NCBI GenBank assembly: GCA_016710985.1
Contig: JADJTX010000018.1
Span: 19,572-83,571, forward strand
DNA length: 64,000 nt
DNA from: Ignavibacteria bacterium
GTDB taxonomy: Bacteria; Bacteroidota; Ignavibacteria; Tepidaquicellales; Tepidaquicellaceae
Direction of reading: 5' to 3'
In this document: positions 9,949 through 18,836 of the stretch, in pieces
Layout of the letters: each line of letters starts with the position of its first letter
Numbering within the stretch: the stretch's first letter is position 1
The notes under the pieces: generated by a model
Told to the model about the DNA's origin: nothing
The model's database searches: none
Seen by the model: the letters and a program-made list of their open reading frames with translations, nothing else
Translations under genes and position numbers: made by a program

Positions 9949-11058
9949 TTGACCATAGAAATATTCTTTTTATCCTTAACCTTACTATACTTCCTCACCC
10001 ATCTATTTCTACTTAAAGGGCTGAATAAATCATTCAGACTTAAGAAGAATCAAATTCAGGAATTACCTAAAGTAAGTGTAATAGTTGCAGGCAGAAATGA
10101 ATCAGCTAACATTCGGAGATGCATTCAATCATTATCACGTACAAATTATCCCGCCGGTAAACTTGAAATAATCTTAGTAAATGATCATTCAACTGATAAT
10201 ACTTTTGAAATAATGAAGGAGGCTACAGCAGGTCTGGATTATTTTAAAGTGATTAACTCAGCTGAAAGCACTTCAAACAATCTGAAAGGCAAAGCTAATG
10301 CAATTGATACCGCTATCTCGCAATGCACGGGTGAAATTATTATTTCTACTGATGCAGATTGTGAAGTTCCTGCAAACTGGGTCAGGGAAACAGTCAGGTA
10401 TTATTCAGGAAACACTGCAATGATCTGCGGCTTTACAAAAATTAAAACGGATAGTACTCTGTTTTCAAAAGTACAGTCCTTAGACTGGCTTTATCTGCTT
10501 ACTCTTGCATCTTCAAGTGCCGGATTGAAAATGATTCTAAGCTGTGTGGGAAATAATCTTGCATTTTCAAAAAAAGCATATAATGACGCGGGAGGATATT
10601 CTTCCATTGGCTTTTCAGTTACGGAAGATCTCGCATTGATGCGAAAAATCAATTCTTACAGCTCTCTTGAAATAAAATATCCCATAGATAGGGAATGTAT
10701 TGTCGAAACTCTTCCATGCAGTAATTTGTCTGAGCTGTTCAGCCAAAAGAGAAGATGGTTCAGGGGCGGAATCGGGATAAATTTCCTTGGATACATTGTG
10801 GGATTTGAGTTATATTCAATGAATGTGTTACTGATCTTCGGATTACTTTTTTTAAATGTAAAAGTTTTCAGCGTTCTCGTATTGATGAAATTTATTTCAG
10901 AGCTTTTGTTAATTTCAAAAGTTATGAAGACATTCAACATGAATTATCTGTACAAATATTACCCTGCCTTTAGCATATACTTTGCTTTTTACGGACTTAC
11001 TCTTCCGTTAAGTTTTTTGTTTAAAACAGGAATAAAATGGAAGGGGAGAAAATTCTAA
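9949..11058 (+). CDS. Membrane glycosyltransferase, family GT2
   Basis: Inverting GT-A glycosyltransferase of the processive type. 369 residues: an N-terminal membrane segment (residues 4-24), then the catalytic domain with KVSVIVAGRNE, VNDHSTDN, the DAD metal motif in STDADCEVP, an ED pair in VTEDLALM and Q266-K-R-R-W270 in SQKRRWFRGG. Two or three membrane segments follow (about 280-325 and 340-360). This D, DxD, D, QxxRW pattern is typical of enzymes making polysaccharide or transferring sugars to lipid carriers; the acceptor cannot be told. The start is TTG; no in-frame ATG occurs until residue 86. Its stop overlaps the stop of the convergent minus-strand gene by a few bases. Confidence 0.85.
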   Translation: MTIEIFFLSLTLLYFLTHLFLLKGLNKSFRLKKNQIQELPKVSVIVAGRNESANIRRCIQSLSRTNYPAGKLEIILVNDHSTDNTFEIMKEATAGLDYFKVINSAESTSNNLKGKANAIDTAISQCTGEIIISTDADCEVPANWVRETVRYYSGNTAMICGFTKIKTDSTLFSKVQSLDWLYLLTLASSSAGLKMILSCVGNNLAFSKKAYNDAGGYSSIGFSVTEDLALMRKINSYSSLEIKYPIDRECIVETLPCSNLSELFSQKRRWFRGGIGINFLGYIVGFELYSMNVLLIFGLLFLNVKVFSVLVLMKFISELLLISKVMKTFNMNYLYKYYPAFSIYFAFYGLTLPLSFLFKTGIKWKGRKF

Positions 11059-11740
11059 AATTTGACTACGGGAAAATGAAATCTTATCTGAAAATTCAGA
11101 TTGGAATACTCACCGGCCAGTGTATATTTAGTAGCCAGATCAAAAACGTATATTGTAAATGCGAGAGAACCTGAATAGGTCAGCAGGCTCTGGTCAAAAC
11201 TGATTCCAGGCAGTGGTGTGTCCGGTGCTACATCCCGTGAAACCTTTGCATATTTGATTTCCAGTGACAGAATGGGAGTAGTGAAATCAGACTTTAGAAA
11301 TTTATTTAATATTATATCAAGACTGCCTCCGAAGTAAGCGACATTTGTTGAAAATTCTGTAAGCAAATTATTGTTCATAAATCCGGCATTACCTTTATAT
11401 TTTTGTCCTTCATAAACAGCACTAACTACAAACGGATACAGCTTCATGAATGCAAATTCAAGTTTAGCTCCGTACGCTGTTCCGGTACCGACGTTGCTGC
11501 TGAAAACCCCCAGCGGAAATGCGAGTCCAACACTCGGAGAAATGAAAATTCCGCCAATGTTTATGCTTTGAGTCTTAGTTTTTTCTTTTTCAACCTTGTT
11601 CGTATCACTAATTAATTTATCCTGTGATAAATTGTATTTCAATTTTTGCCGGCAAACAGATTATCCATGCCTGTCTGACAAATCAGAATTGATGTATTGC
11701 AGAGAATGAAACAGATTACAGATATTATTATCTTGTGCAT
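11055..11740 (-). CDS. Predicted outer-membrane beta-barrel protein (frameshift after the signal peptide)
   Basis: Unrecognised family. From an ATG at 11740 the frame gives a signal-peptide-like start MHKIIISVICFILCNTS followed by about 12 residues and a stop at the sequence AAAAATTGA. Adding one A to that run joins it to the long frame that otherwise begins at a TTG at 11642, giving about 228 residues. The body has alternating polar and hydrophobic strands with aromatic ends (YPFVVSAVYEGQKY, NVAYFGGSLDIIL, FQIRFHFPVVKF with a terminal Phe), typical of a small barrel. It converges on the GT2 gene with stops overlapping. Function unknown. Confidence 0.6.
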
Positions 11741-11784
11741 GTTTACTCTAATAAATTATTTTAACAGGTAATAATTTTCTATAT

Positions 11785-12705
11785 TCAGCTTTTAATTTTA
11801 TTTGTGATATTATATTCATTTACTATGTATTCATCCATAAGGTCTAAAATTGCAATAACATTCTTCATATTTAAGCTTTCCTTCCTGAATGCAACCTTAA
11901 CTGTTTCCATTCCGAGTAAAGTATAAAATGGAATAAGGGAAGGAAGCTCCTTATTAATTGAATTCAGATGATTTGAGATGGTTTTTACATCGTTCCTTTC
12001 AAATGGTCCTGTAAGAGAATTTACCAAACCTTCTGTTGAAATATTCTTAAGCGTATTTTCTATTATCGGTTTAAAAATTTCAAATGTCATCTTCTTATCT
12101 ATTCCAATACTTCCCATTACTTCAGCAGATACATTAAGAAGGGAAATGAGAAAATTTGAAGAGATAACACACGCAGAATGATACAAATATTTTTTATCTT
12201 TTGGTATCTCAATAAATTTTGAATTAAGCTTGCTAATAATTTCAATACAGAGTTTTAAAGCTTCCCTGCCGCCTTCAATTCCGAAATAAATATTCTCAAG
12301 CAGATGTTCATTTACAAAGCTCACTTTATTAAAAGTCTGTATCGGATGCATTGAGACTATGTTATCTTCATTGAATACGCTGCGTGGAAACATATCGGTT
12401 GATTCGGCTCCTGATGTAATAATAAAATATTTATTATTAAGGTTTATTTTAAATTCAGTTAGTTTACTTACTGCTTCACCTATGTATCTGTCCTGAACAC
12501 AAATGATAATTACATCCGAACCTGCTACAAAATCCTCTTCAATTTTTTCAGAACATGAGATTGGATGTATGATATCAGAAATGGATTTTAATCTCTCTGT
12601 ATTTCTGTCAGTTAAAAAATCAACCTCATATCCTTTTTCTTTAAGCTCAAGAGAAAATGCTGACCCAACCTTCCCTGCTCCGATGATATAAATTCTTTTA
12701 CTCAA
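11785..12705 (-). CDS. DUF2520-type Rossmann-fold NAD(P)-binding protein
   Basis: Predicted cytoplasmic dinucleotide-binding oxidoreductase related to the ProC/short 6-phosphogluconate dehydrogenase fold. The N-terminus IYIIGAGKVGSAFSLEL carries the GxGxxG dinucleotide motif, with SMHPIQTF and YHSACVISSNFLISLL matching the Rossmann-like/DUF2520 pair (about residues 1-130 and 150-280). The substrate is unknown. It starts 10 bp after dtd, at the end of the amidohydrolase-prmC-dtd transcript. Confidence 0.8.
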   Translation of the reverse strand: MSKRIYIIGAGKVGSAFSLELKEKGYEVDFLTDRNTERLKSISDIIHPISCSEKIEEDFVAGSDVIIICVQDRYIGEAVSKLTEFKINLNNKYFIITSGAESTDMFPRSVFNEDNIVSMHPIQTFNKVSFVNEHLLENIYFGIEGGREALKLCIEIISKLNSKFIEIPKDKKYLYHSACVISSNFLISLLNVSAEVMGSIGIDKKMTFEIFKPIIENTLKNISTEGLVNSLTGPFERNDVKTISNHLNSINKELPSLIPFYTLLGMETVKVAFRKESLNMKNVIAILDLMDEYIVNEYNITNKIKS

Positions 12706-12715
12706 TTTTCAAATA

Positions 12716-13162
12716 TTATTTATCGAGAATAATTGTTACGGGACCGTCGTTGATTAATTTTACTTCCATCTTAGCTGCAAAGACACCGGTTTTAATTCTG
12801 TCAGGTATATAATAATTTTTCATTTCTTTAACTAATTCTTCATACAATGCATTGGCTTTATCCGGTAATTCAGCATTCACAAAACTTGGTCTGTTACCGC
12901 TTTTAGCTTTGTCAGAACATAAGGTAAACTGTGAAATGACCAGTACTTCACCTTCAATATCTCTTACGCATAAATTCATCTTATCAGATTCATCAGAGAA
13001 TATCCTGAGATCAATGATTTTTTTTGCAATTACTTCTGCATGTCCGGAAATATCACCTTTGCATATACCGAGTAAAATTAAAAGTCCTTTGCTAATTTTA
13101 CTATACACTTCTCCGTCTATAGATACACTTGCTTCCTTTACCCTCTGTACAACTGATGTCAT
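12716..13162 (-). CDS. dtd: D-aminoacyl-tRNA deacylase
   Basis: Hydrolyses D-amino acids from mischarged tRNA. 148 residues, the usual family length. Signatures present: VVQRVKEASVSIDGE at the start, LVISQFTL at about residue 78 (SQFTL with the conserved Thr) and INDGPVTIILD at the C-terminus (the NxGPVT motif). The ATG overlaps the prmC stop as ATGA, indicating translational coupling within the minus-strand group. Confidence 0.95.
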   Translation of the reverse strand: MTSVVQRVKEASVSIDGEVYSKISKGLLILLGICKGDISGHAEVIAKKIIDLRIFSDESDKMNLCVRDIEGEVLVISQFTLCSDKAKSGNRPSFVNAELPDKANALYEELVKEMKNYYIPDRIKTGVFAAKMEVKLINDGPVTIILDK

Positions 13163-13987
13163 TTTACTATCTCCAGTATTCTGTCAATATTATTATAGTC
13201 TTTATAAAATTTAAACTGACTAAAATTGTTTTCCTTTATAAGTTTCTCTATGCTTTCTTTCTGACCATAAATATTTTTTTATAGAATTTCAATCCGTCAC
13301 CGGAATCTGTCAGAGCGAAGCCCGGTTCAAAATCTTTTATTCCGGGTTCAAGTGAATCATAATCTGTTTTTGAAATGTATGGAGGATTTGAAACTATGTA
13401 ATCAAAACTCTTTGTAAGCTTCTCAATTTCAAAAACGTCCTTTCGATAAAAAGTGACCTTTTTATCTGAAAGCTTATTGGCTGACAGGTTTTCTGCCGCT
13501 ACTTCAATTGCATCTTTCGAAATATCAATTGAGAAGATATCATAGCTTATGTTTGCTTTCTCTAAATTTTTAGCCAGCGAAATTGAAATGCAACCTGTAC
13601 CTGAACCAATTTCGAAAATTGAAACAACGGCTTTGTTTTTTCAATTATATCAGAAAGGATTTTTTCTACCAGCAGTTCCGTCTCGGGTCTCGGTATCAGG
13701 ACATTCCTGTTAACTTTGAAATTAAATCCATAGAAAGAAGATTTTCCGATGATATACTGTAAAGGTTCATGTTTTATTCTTCTTTGTAAAAAATCAACTA
13801 ATTTACAGCGTTCAATTTCTTTCAGCGGCTTATCAAAATTAAGATAAAGACTAACTCTGTCGTAATCCATTATTTCACACAGCATTAATTCCGCATTCAG
13901 CCTTGCATCAGGAATATTGTTGTCTTTTAACAAATCCGCTGCATGATTTAAATATTCAACAGCCGTAACGGGATTATTCTTCTCCAT
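13159..13987 (-). CDS. prmC: Peptide chain release factor N5-glutamine methyltransferase (two single-base frameshifts)
   Basis: Methylates the GGQ glutamine of release factors using S-adenosylmethionine. The N-terminal helical part and IIGKSSFYGFNFKVNRNVLIPRPETELLVE are in one frame. The SAM motif FEIGSGTGCISI and the catalytic VSNPPYI are in a second frame, and the end (QKESIEKLIKENN ... ILEIVK) in a third. The joins fall in an A6 run (13636-13641) and a T7 run near 13275. Adding one base to each gives 276 residues, the normal PrmC length, and a stop overlapping the dtd start. The gene is nearly universal, so I read these as sequence errors. ATG at 13987 is preferred to the TTG at 13996. Confidence 0.88.
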
Positions 13988-14004
13988 GAATATCAAACTG
14001 TATC

Positions 14005-15686
14005 TTAATTTCTTTCCTTACTGCTGTCATAGATCACTCTGCCGTTAATGATAGTGTTAAGTACTTTTGTGTTTAGCAATTCCTTACTGTCAGAGTTAAA
14101 AATATCTTTGGATATAACAATAAAATCCGCTGCCTTTCCTTTTTCAAGGCTTCCTTTGGATGCTTCTTCAAAAGAGGAATATGCCGGCCAGATTGTATAT
14201 GATTTTACAGCATCTAAAAGAGAAATTTTCTGATCGGGATTTGGAATTGAAGTAAGAACCGTATCCGTCAGCTGTCTCGTAGTCAGATAGTATATCTGAA
14301 CAAACGGGTTTATCTGATGAAACGGAAAATCAGAACCTGATGTAATCATGCCTGAAGATTTTAAAAGTGAATTCCACAATCCAAGCTTTTTGGCAACTTC
14401 AGGATTTATTAACTGTGTCACTATCTGAAGGTCATTCATACATACATCCGGTCTTACTGAAGGAATTAATTTCAGCTCTTCAATTTTACTCAGATCCTTC
14501 GGGCTTACAAATTCACAATATTCGATTATTGTTCTGGGATCCTTTGGATTCTTCTGCTTCATTACTTTTTCTAAAATGCTCAAAGAAGTACCGACTGCAC
14601 GGTCACCAACTGCTTTTACACTGAATTGAAAATTCTTATCAATGGCTCTTGAATAAATTCTTTCTATATCATTTTCTGTAACATAAGGGATCTTTTTTTA
14701 GGCTCACTTTTAAATTCATCATTCATAGCGGCATCCTGCAGTTCAAACTGACCGTCATAATCAAGCGTGATAGCCCTTATCGTCAGCCGGTCACCATAAT
14801 TAATAAGAACACCTTTGCTGAGATATGTTTCTATCAGAGAACTGTCTTCTCCGGATAACACAGCATAAACTTTTATTGGAAATTTTTTCGAATCTATCAG
14901 CTCTTTAAAAATCTCTAGACCTTCCATTCCGACCGTCCTGTCGTGAACTTGCGTAATGCCGTATTTAGATATTTCCTTCAAACCTTTTTCGACCTGAACC
15001 AGCATTTCGTTTTTTAACAAACCCGGAACATTATCTTTAACCAAATTTACCGCATCATCATACAAAAGACCCGTCGGCTCCCCTTTTCCGTCTTTTTCGA
15101 TTTCTCCGTTTTCCGGAGAAGGTGTATCTTTATCAATTTTCAAATAACGGAGCAGTCTTGAATTTACCCAAACCGTATTTAAAGAAGCATTGACCAGATA
15201 AACATTATAATTAGGTGCAACCTCATCTAGAATTTCCTTGCTCATAATTTCAAGATCCTCCTGAGGAATGATCAGTTCATTCCATCCGTATCCCCCAATC
15301 CATTCACCTTCATTCGTATTTTTTACCTTTTGAAGAATAAGATTTTTTATTTCATCTATGTTCTTTGCATAAGACAGGTTGATGAAATTCAGATTTTTTG
15401 AGAACTCAATTATTGAACCCTCGGAATCAATAAAACCGGGAAGGACTACGGCACCTTTTAAATCAACAACTTCTTCAGAGCTGTAATCATCATTTATATC
15501 CGCAGAAGTGCCTACATCAAGTATTTTACCATCTTTTATAGCCATGGCTTCGGCTACAATGTTTCCCGAATTCAGTGTATAAATTTTCCCGTTCGTATAG
15601 ATAACATCCGGTTTTTCCGAACAGGAATAGAATACTGTTATACACAGCAAACATAATAGATACTTACAAACATTCTTTAAATCCAT
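14005..15686 (-). CDS. Lipoprotein related to YtcJ-type amidohydrolases, metal ligands replaced (one frameshift)
   Basis: About 560 residues once an A7 run at 14693-14699 is lengthened by one. Lipoprotein signal with Cys22 (VFYSCSEKP). The amidohydrolase-3 layout is clear: NGKIYTLN, AEAMAIKDGKILDVG, VVLPGFIDS, VGDRAVG, GSDFPFHQINPF and TARQL-like text. The metal ligands, however, are missing. After GFIDS the family HxH is E89-G-S91; the His in the HAIGDRAV motif is Lys (VKAVGDRAV); the His of IEHAQ is Tyr (IEYCE). Only the Asp of GSD remains. It is probably not a hydrolase and may bind a ligand in the envelope; that role is inference. It is first in the group with prmC, dtd and the DUF2520 protein. 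Confidence 0.75.
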
Positions 15687-15777
15687 TATTATAAGAATTA
15701 AAATTTTAATTTATCATAACTTAGTAAAATCATTTTATTATTTATATCCACATTATTAACCTCATTAAAGTAAACAT

Positions 15778-15828
15778 ATTTAGCAAAGGTATTGCAATAA
15801 ATTAAGTATATACATATTTTTGCTAAAT
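15778..15828 (+). promoter_or_regulatory. Promoter and inverted repeat before merR
   Basis: 10-bp arms ATTTAGCAAA (15778-15787) and TTTGCTAAAT (15819-15828) flank TTG at 15792-15794 and TATTTTTG at 15815-15822. The two boxes match the Bacteroidota -33 TTG / -7 TAnnTTTG pattern with 20 bp between them. The inverted repeat encloses the promoter, suggesting an autoregulatory operator. The first ATG follows the -7 box by only 8 bp. Confidence 0.5.
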
Positions 15829-15830
15829 CA

Positions 15831-16288
15831 ATGAACATGAAAAAAAACTTCGCCATGAAAAAACTTTACTATTCCATTAGTGAAGTTAGCAGAATTACTG
15901 AATTAGAACAGTATGTACTCAGATACTGGGAAACTGAATTTGAACAGTTAAGACCTGCAAAAAATCTTTCCGGGAACAGAATATATACAAACAGAGACAT
16001 TAAGCTCATTCTGTATATTAAAAAACTACTTCGGGAGGAGAAATATACAATTGAAGGAGCTAAGAAGTTAATAAAAAATTATTCCTTAAAAGAAGATGAT
16101 GATGAATTAAAAAAAGAAGAACCAGCAGAACAAAAGAGCACAAAAATTTCCCCGATTACTAATAATGAAATGAGCCTTTTTGAAAATGAGAACTTAATTA
16201 AACAGTCGGAAGGGATCAGAGTGAAAGTTTAAAAGATGATCTTAAAGAACTAAGAACATTTCTTAAAAATCTTCTTGACAATATGTAA
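15831..16288 (+). CDS. MerR-family transcriptional regulator (frameshift near C-terminus)
   Basis: Small DNA-binding regulator. MKKLYYSISEVSRITELEQ and VLRYWETEFEQLRPAKN form the winged helix-turn-helix of the MerR group, with RIYTNRDIKLILYIKKLLRE next. An acidic linker leads to the C-terminus. As given the frame stops at 16232 (IRVKV*). Adding one G to GGG at about 16213 continues it as DQSESLKDDLKELRTFLKNL to a stop at 16288, about 152 residues. That leucine-rich tail is typical of MerR dimerisation helices. No effector-binding cysteines are seen. ATGs at 15831, 15837 and 15855 are all possible; the last best matches the family. The ligand is unknown. Confidence 0.75.
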
Positions 16289-16388
16289 TAACCGCCTCTC
16301 TTCTTCCAATTCCTTTTGGTTTGAAACTTAATAATCCCGTTTAAATAAAATTGATCAATCACAGCTTGTCATACAGACAAAATTATAT

Positions 16389-16802
16389 CTATTCAAGCAT
16401 CATGTCTATATCTCTTGAACTAAGATATTTTAATATCCAGAAATTGAATTCATCATTCTTATTTGTAATTCTCATAAAATCTTCTCTTCGTACTGCCAGT
16501 ACATTGGAGTTCTTTGAGACGTAAGAAGAATTTGTATATTGCATACCCATGAGAGCGTCATCAATACCTATTATATCTCCTCCGGTCAGACTCCTCAGAG
16601 TGAATCTGAAATCATTATCTTCTTCTGTTTTGATAAGTTTTATTTCACCGGACAATATGAAATACACATTTATTATCGGTTCGTTTTTTCGGTAAATAAA
16701 TTCCCCCTCGGAATAATTATGAAAAGTTTTCTTTTCAAATTTATTCAGTATGTAATCGAATTTAAAATCTCTTAAAAATGAATTTGAATATTTTTCAAAC
16801 AT
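16389..16802 (-). CDS. Lone cyclic-nucleotide-binding domain protein without HTH
   Basis: 137 residues that match only the cNMP-binding beta-roll of Crp/Fnr proteins: YSEGEFIYRKNEPIINVYFI, LSGEIKLIK, LTGGDIIGIDDALMG and SYVSKNSNVLAVRREDF. The DNA-binding helix-turn-helix that should follow is absent, and the frame ends cleanly after DIDMMLE. It lies 14 bp after the Fnr-type gene and is probably cotranscribed. It could be a sensor partner or a truncated regulator; I see no HTH in another frame before 16289. Confidence 0.65.
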   Translation of the reverse strand: MFEKYSNSFLRDFKFDYILNKFEKKTFHNYSEGEFIYRKNEPIINVYFILSGEIKLIKTEEDNDFRFTLRSLTGGDIIGIDDALMGMQYTNSSYVSKNSNVLAVRREDFMRITNKNDEFNFWILKYLSSRDIDMMLE

Positions 16803-16816
16803 ACTTTTACAATAGT

Positions 16817-17527
16817 TTAGTCATACAGATTTGCCAGTTTTAAAAGGGCTTCTCCCTTGAGTATTCTGATTTTCTTTCCCTCAAGATCAATCAATCCTTC
16901 TTTTTTTAATTCTGACATTAAGCGTATTACAGTTTCTGTAGCCGTTCCGACAATATTGGCAATCTCTTCTCTTGTAATAGTAATGTTCAGCGAGTTATCA
17001 TTTATTTCCGTTCCGTAATATTCCCTTAGCATAAGCAGGGTTTCAGCTACGCGTTCTAAAACAGGCTTCTGTGCCAAGTTAGTAATTTTATTCTCTGCTT
17101 CTTTTAATTCATTAGCCAGCAGTTTCATAATACTCGAGGTCAGGCTTGAATTATGCTGTATTAGTTCGTAAAAAACTGACTTTGGTATGAGACAAATTTT
17201 TGAATCCTCTATTACTGTTGCCGTTGCTGAATACGCTTCCCCGCTGATCAGAGCTCGATAACCTAATATGTCACTGTCTTTAGCAAGCCTTAAAATCTGT
17301 TCTTTACCTTCTGTACCTGCCTGTGATATTTTTACTTTTCCGCTGTTGATACAAAACAAACCTGAAGGCAGGTTTCCTTCGTTGAAAACTGTCTGTCCTT
17401 TCTGATAATAATTACAGTGCTTATTAATTGAAAGCCCTGACAGTTCTTCATCACTCAATTGACAGAATACAGATTCGATTCTTGATTTACATGATTCGCA
17501 TGAGGGATTCTGAAATTTTTTTAACAT
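16817..17527 (-). CDS. Fnr/Crp-family transcriptional regulator with N-terminal cysteine cluster
   Basis: Redox/oxygen-type regulator. From the ATG at 17527: MLKKFQNPSCESCKSRIESV then FCQL, a C-x2-C-x8-C cluster with a further Cys about 18 residues on (NKHCNYY), suited to an oxygen-labile Fe-S cluster. Then the cNMP roll (GQTVFNEGNLPSGLFCINSG), dimer helix, and a C-terminal HTH (TREEIANIVGTATETVIRLM). The recognition helix reads E-T-V-I-R where E. coli Fnr has E-T-I-S-R, so the Ser that helps specify TTGAT is Ile. A longer frame reaches 17629, but its first 34 residues are unlike the family and run through a palindrome. It sits at the end of the cbb3 oxidase locus and is the likely reader of the TGAY-N4-RTCA boxes. 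Confidence 0.82.
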   Translation of the reverse strand: MLKKFQNPSCESCKSRIESVFCQLSDEELSGLSINKHCNYYQKGQTVFNEGNLPSGLFCINSGKVKISQAGTEGKEQILRLAKDSDILGYRALISGEAYSATATVIEDSKICLIPKSVFYELIQHNSSLTSSIMKLLANELKEAENKITNLAQKPVLERVAETLLMLREYYGTEINDNSLNITITREEIANIVGTATETVIRLMSELKKEGLIDLEGKKIRILKGEALLKLANLYD

Positions 17528-17533
17528 TTTATC

Positions 17534-17558
17534 TTTGCTTAAATTTGATTTAAGCAAA
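17534..17558 (-). promoter_or_regulatory. 25-bp perfect palindrome just upstream of the fnr-type start
   Basis: Arms TTTGCTTAAAT and ATTTAAGCAAA separated by TTG, ending 6 bp before the ATG at 17527. The position overlaps the ribosome-binding region, so a bound protein or RNA hairpin would block translation or elongation. It differs from the TGAY-N4-RTCA boxes found elsewhere here, so the binder may be another factor. Confidence 0.5.
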
Positions 17559-17657
17559 AATAATTCAATATAATTGTAATAACAATTCAACTGTTCTGTC
17601 GATGACTTTGAATTTCCTTTATAATTCAATTATGAAAGTTTATTTTCACATATTTTA

Positions 17658-18368
17658 CTAATTACAGATCAGCTCCTGCCTTACGGCTTTATTAGTATTC
17701 ATATCTGCCGGACTAATATACGGAATACCTAAATTCAGTCCTCTCAGGATAAACAATAATCCCAAAATCACTGTGAGAACGGGGATTAATTTATTGATCC
17801 TGCTCCTTGCATTCACGCTCACTCTGCTTCCGAAAACAGAAACTGACAGCATCATCGGAACAGTACCTAATCCGAACAGCATCATATAAACCGAGCCGCT
17901 TATTACATCAGCGCTCACCATTGCGCCGCTTAAGGCAATGTAAACAAATCCGCACGGGAGTAACCCGTTCATTATCCCAAACATAAGAAATGAAGACCCG
18001 TTTCTGATCCTGAACAATTTACTGAAAAATATTTTGTAATAAATATAAATCCTTGAAATAAAATTATTGTTCATTAACAGTTTCTTCCTGCGTTTTGAAA
18101 GTATTACCGATACCAGAATAAGTACTCCGATTGTAATGGTTAAACTTTGCTGTAATCCGAAAATATTCAGCCTGTCCCCGAAAAATCCAAATATCAAACC
18201 TAAAATAGAATATGATACAATTCTTCCTGAGTTATAAACTAACCTCCCTGAGATGAATGACAGCCCGGTATTATTATTCTGAGGTACTGACAAAGCTATC
18301 GGTCCGCACATTACAGAGCAGTGAAAACTTCCCAGCAAACCTATTACAAACCCGCTGAATAATTCCAT
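17658..18368 (-). CDS. TauE/SafE-like (CcoS/CcoI-associated) membrane protein
   Basis: 236 residues, six or more membrane segments, in the sulfite-exporter/urease-accessory-H superfamily. Two related halves each begin with a Cys/Pro motif: GLLGSFHCSVMCGPIAL near residue 10 and GIMNGLLPCGFVYIALSGA near residue 135. This family is routinely encoded next to ccoGHIS and is thought to help copper delivery or cytochrome maturation for cbb3 oxidase. The start overlaps the fixH stop at 18368. The precise transport substrate is not known. Confidence 0.8.
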   Translation of the reverse strand: MELFSGFVIGLLGSFHCSVMCGPIALSVPQNNNTGLSFISGRLVYNSGRIVSYSILGLIFGFFGDRLNIFGLQQSLTITIGVLILVSVILSKRRKKLLMNNNFISRIYIYYKIFFSKLFRIRNGSSFLMFGIMNGLLPCGFVYIALSGAMVSADVISGSVYMMLFGLGTVPMMLSVSVFGSRVSVNARSRINKLIPVLTVILGLLFILRGLNLGIPYISPADMNTNKAVRQELICN

Positions 18369-18811
18369 TAGTTAATAAAAATATTTTTTTCTACAAAATA
18401 TTTCTTTCCCCCGTCAGTCAAAGACAGTTTCACTTTCCATAATCCCTTATCCAGTTCTGCAGCTGATACTTTCTGAATTCCTTCTGAGTCAGGATTAAAA
18501 TTAATCTTAAAATCTTTTTTGGCATCTGATGTTCTGTAAAAATGAATCTCACCTTTCAGATTCTGTAAATCTTTCATATCCGGTATTTTTAATATTATGA
18601 AATCAATATCCGTTGTAATGGAAATTTTCTCATCAAGAAAAAACGAATCCTTTAATATGTCTATCTGATCCTGATATTTGATCTCCTGCTCATAATAATT
18701 TTCACTCACAAGATCAGTTGACCTTGAAATGGAAATAGCCGCCATTGTAATTATCCCGGCTGCAAATAATATAAATGAAATTATTATTTTTATTCCCCAG
18801 CTTATTTTCAT
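18368..18811 (-). CDS. FixH/CcoH-like cbb3 oxidase assembly protein
   Basis: 147 residues. One N-terminal membrane helix (residues 7-28), then ENYYEQEIKYQDQID, the hallmark opening of FixH, and an extracytoplasmic beta-sandwich ending LWKVKLSLTDGGKKYFVEK. FixH/CcoH is needed for cbb3 oxidase assembly with CcoG and CcoI. Located 25 bp downstream of ccoG and overlapping the next gene by one base at the ends. Confidence 0.85.
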   Translation of the reverse strand: MKISWGIKIIISFILFAAGIITMAAISISRSTDLVSENYYEQEIKYQDQIDILKDSFFLDEKISITTDIDFIILKIPDMKDLQNLKGEIHFYRTSDAKKDFKINFNPDSEGIQKVSAAELDKGLWKVKLSLTDGGKKYFVEKNIFIN

Positions 18812-18836
18812 ATAGTTTTATGTTAATTTTGCGGAC

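Noticed and set aside
13159..13987. prmC as a pseudogene
   Set aside because: Both shifts lie in homopolymers and the corrected protein has all motifs, normal length and an ATGA overlap with dtd.
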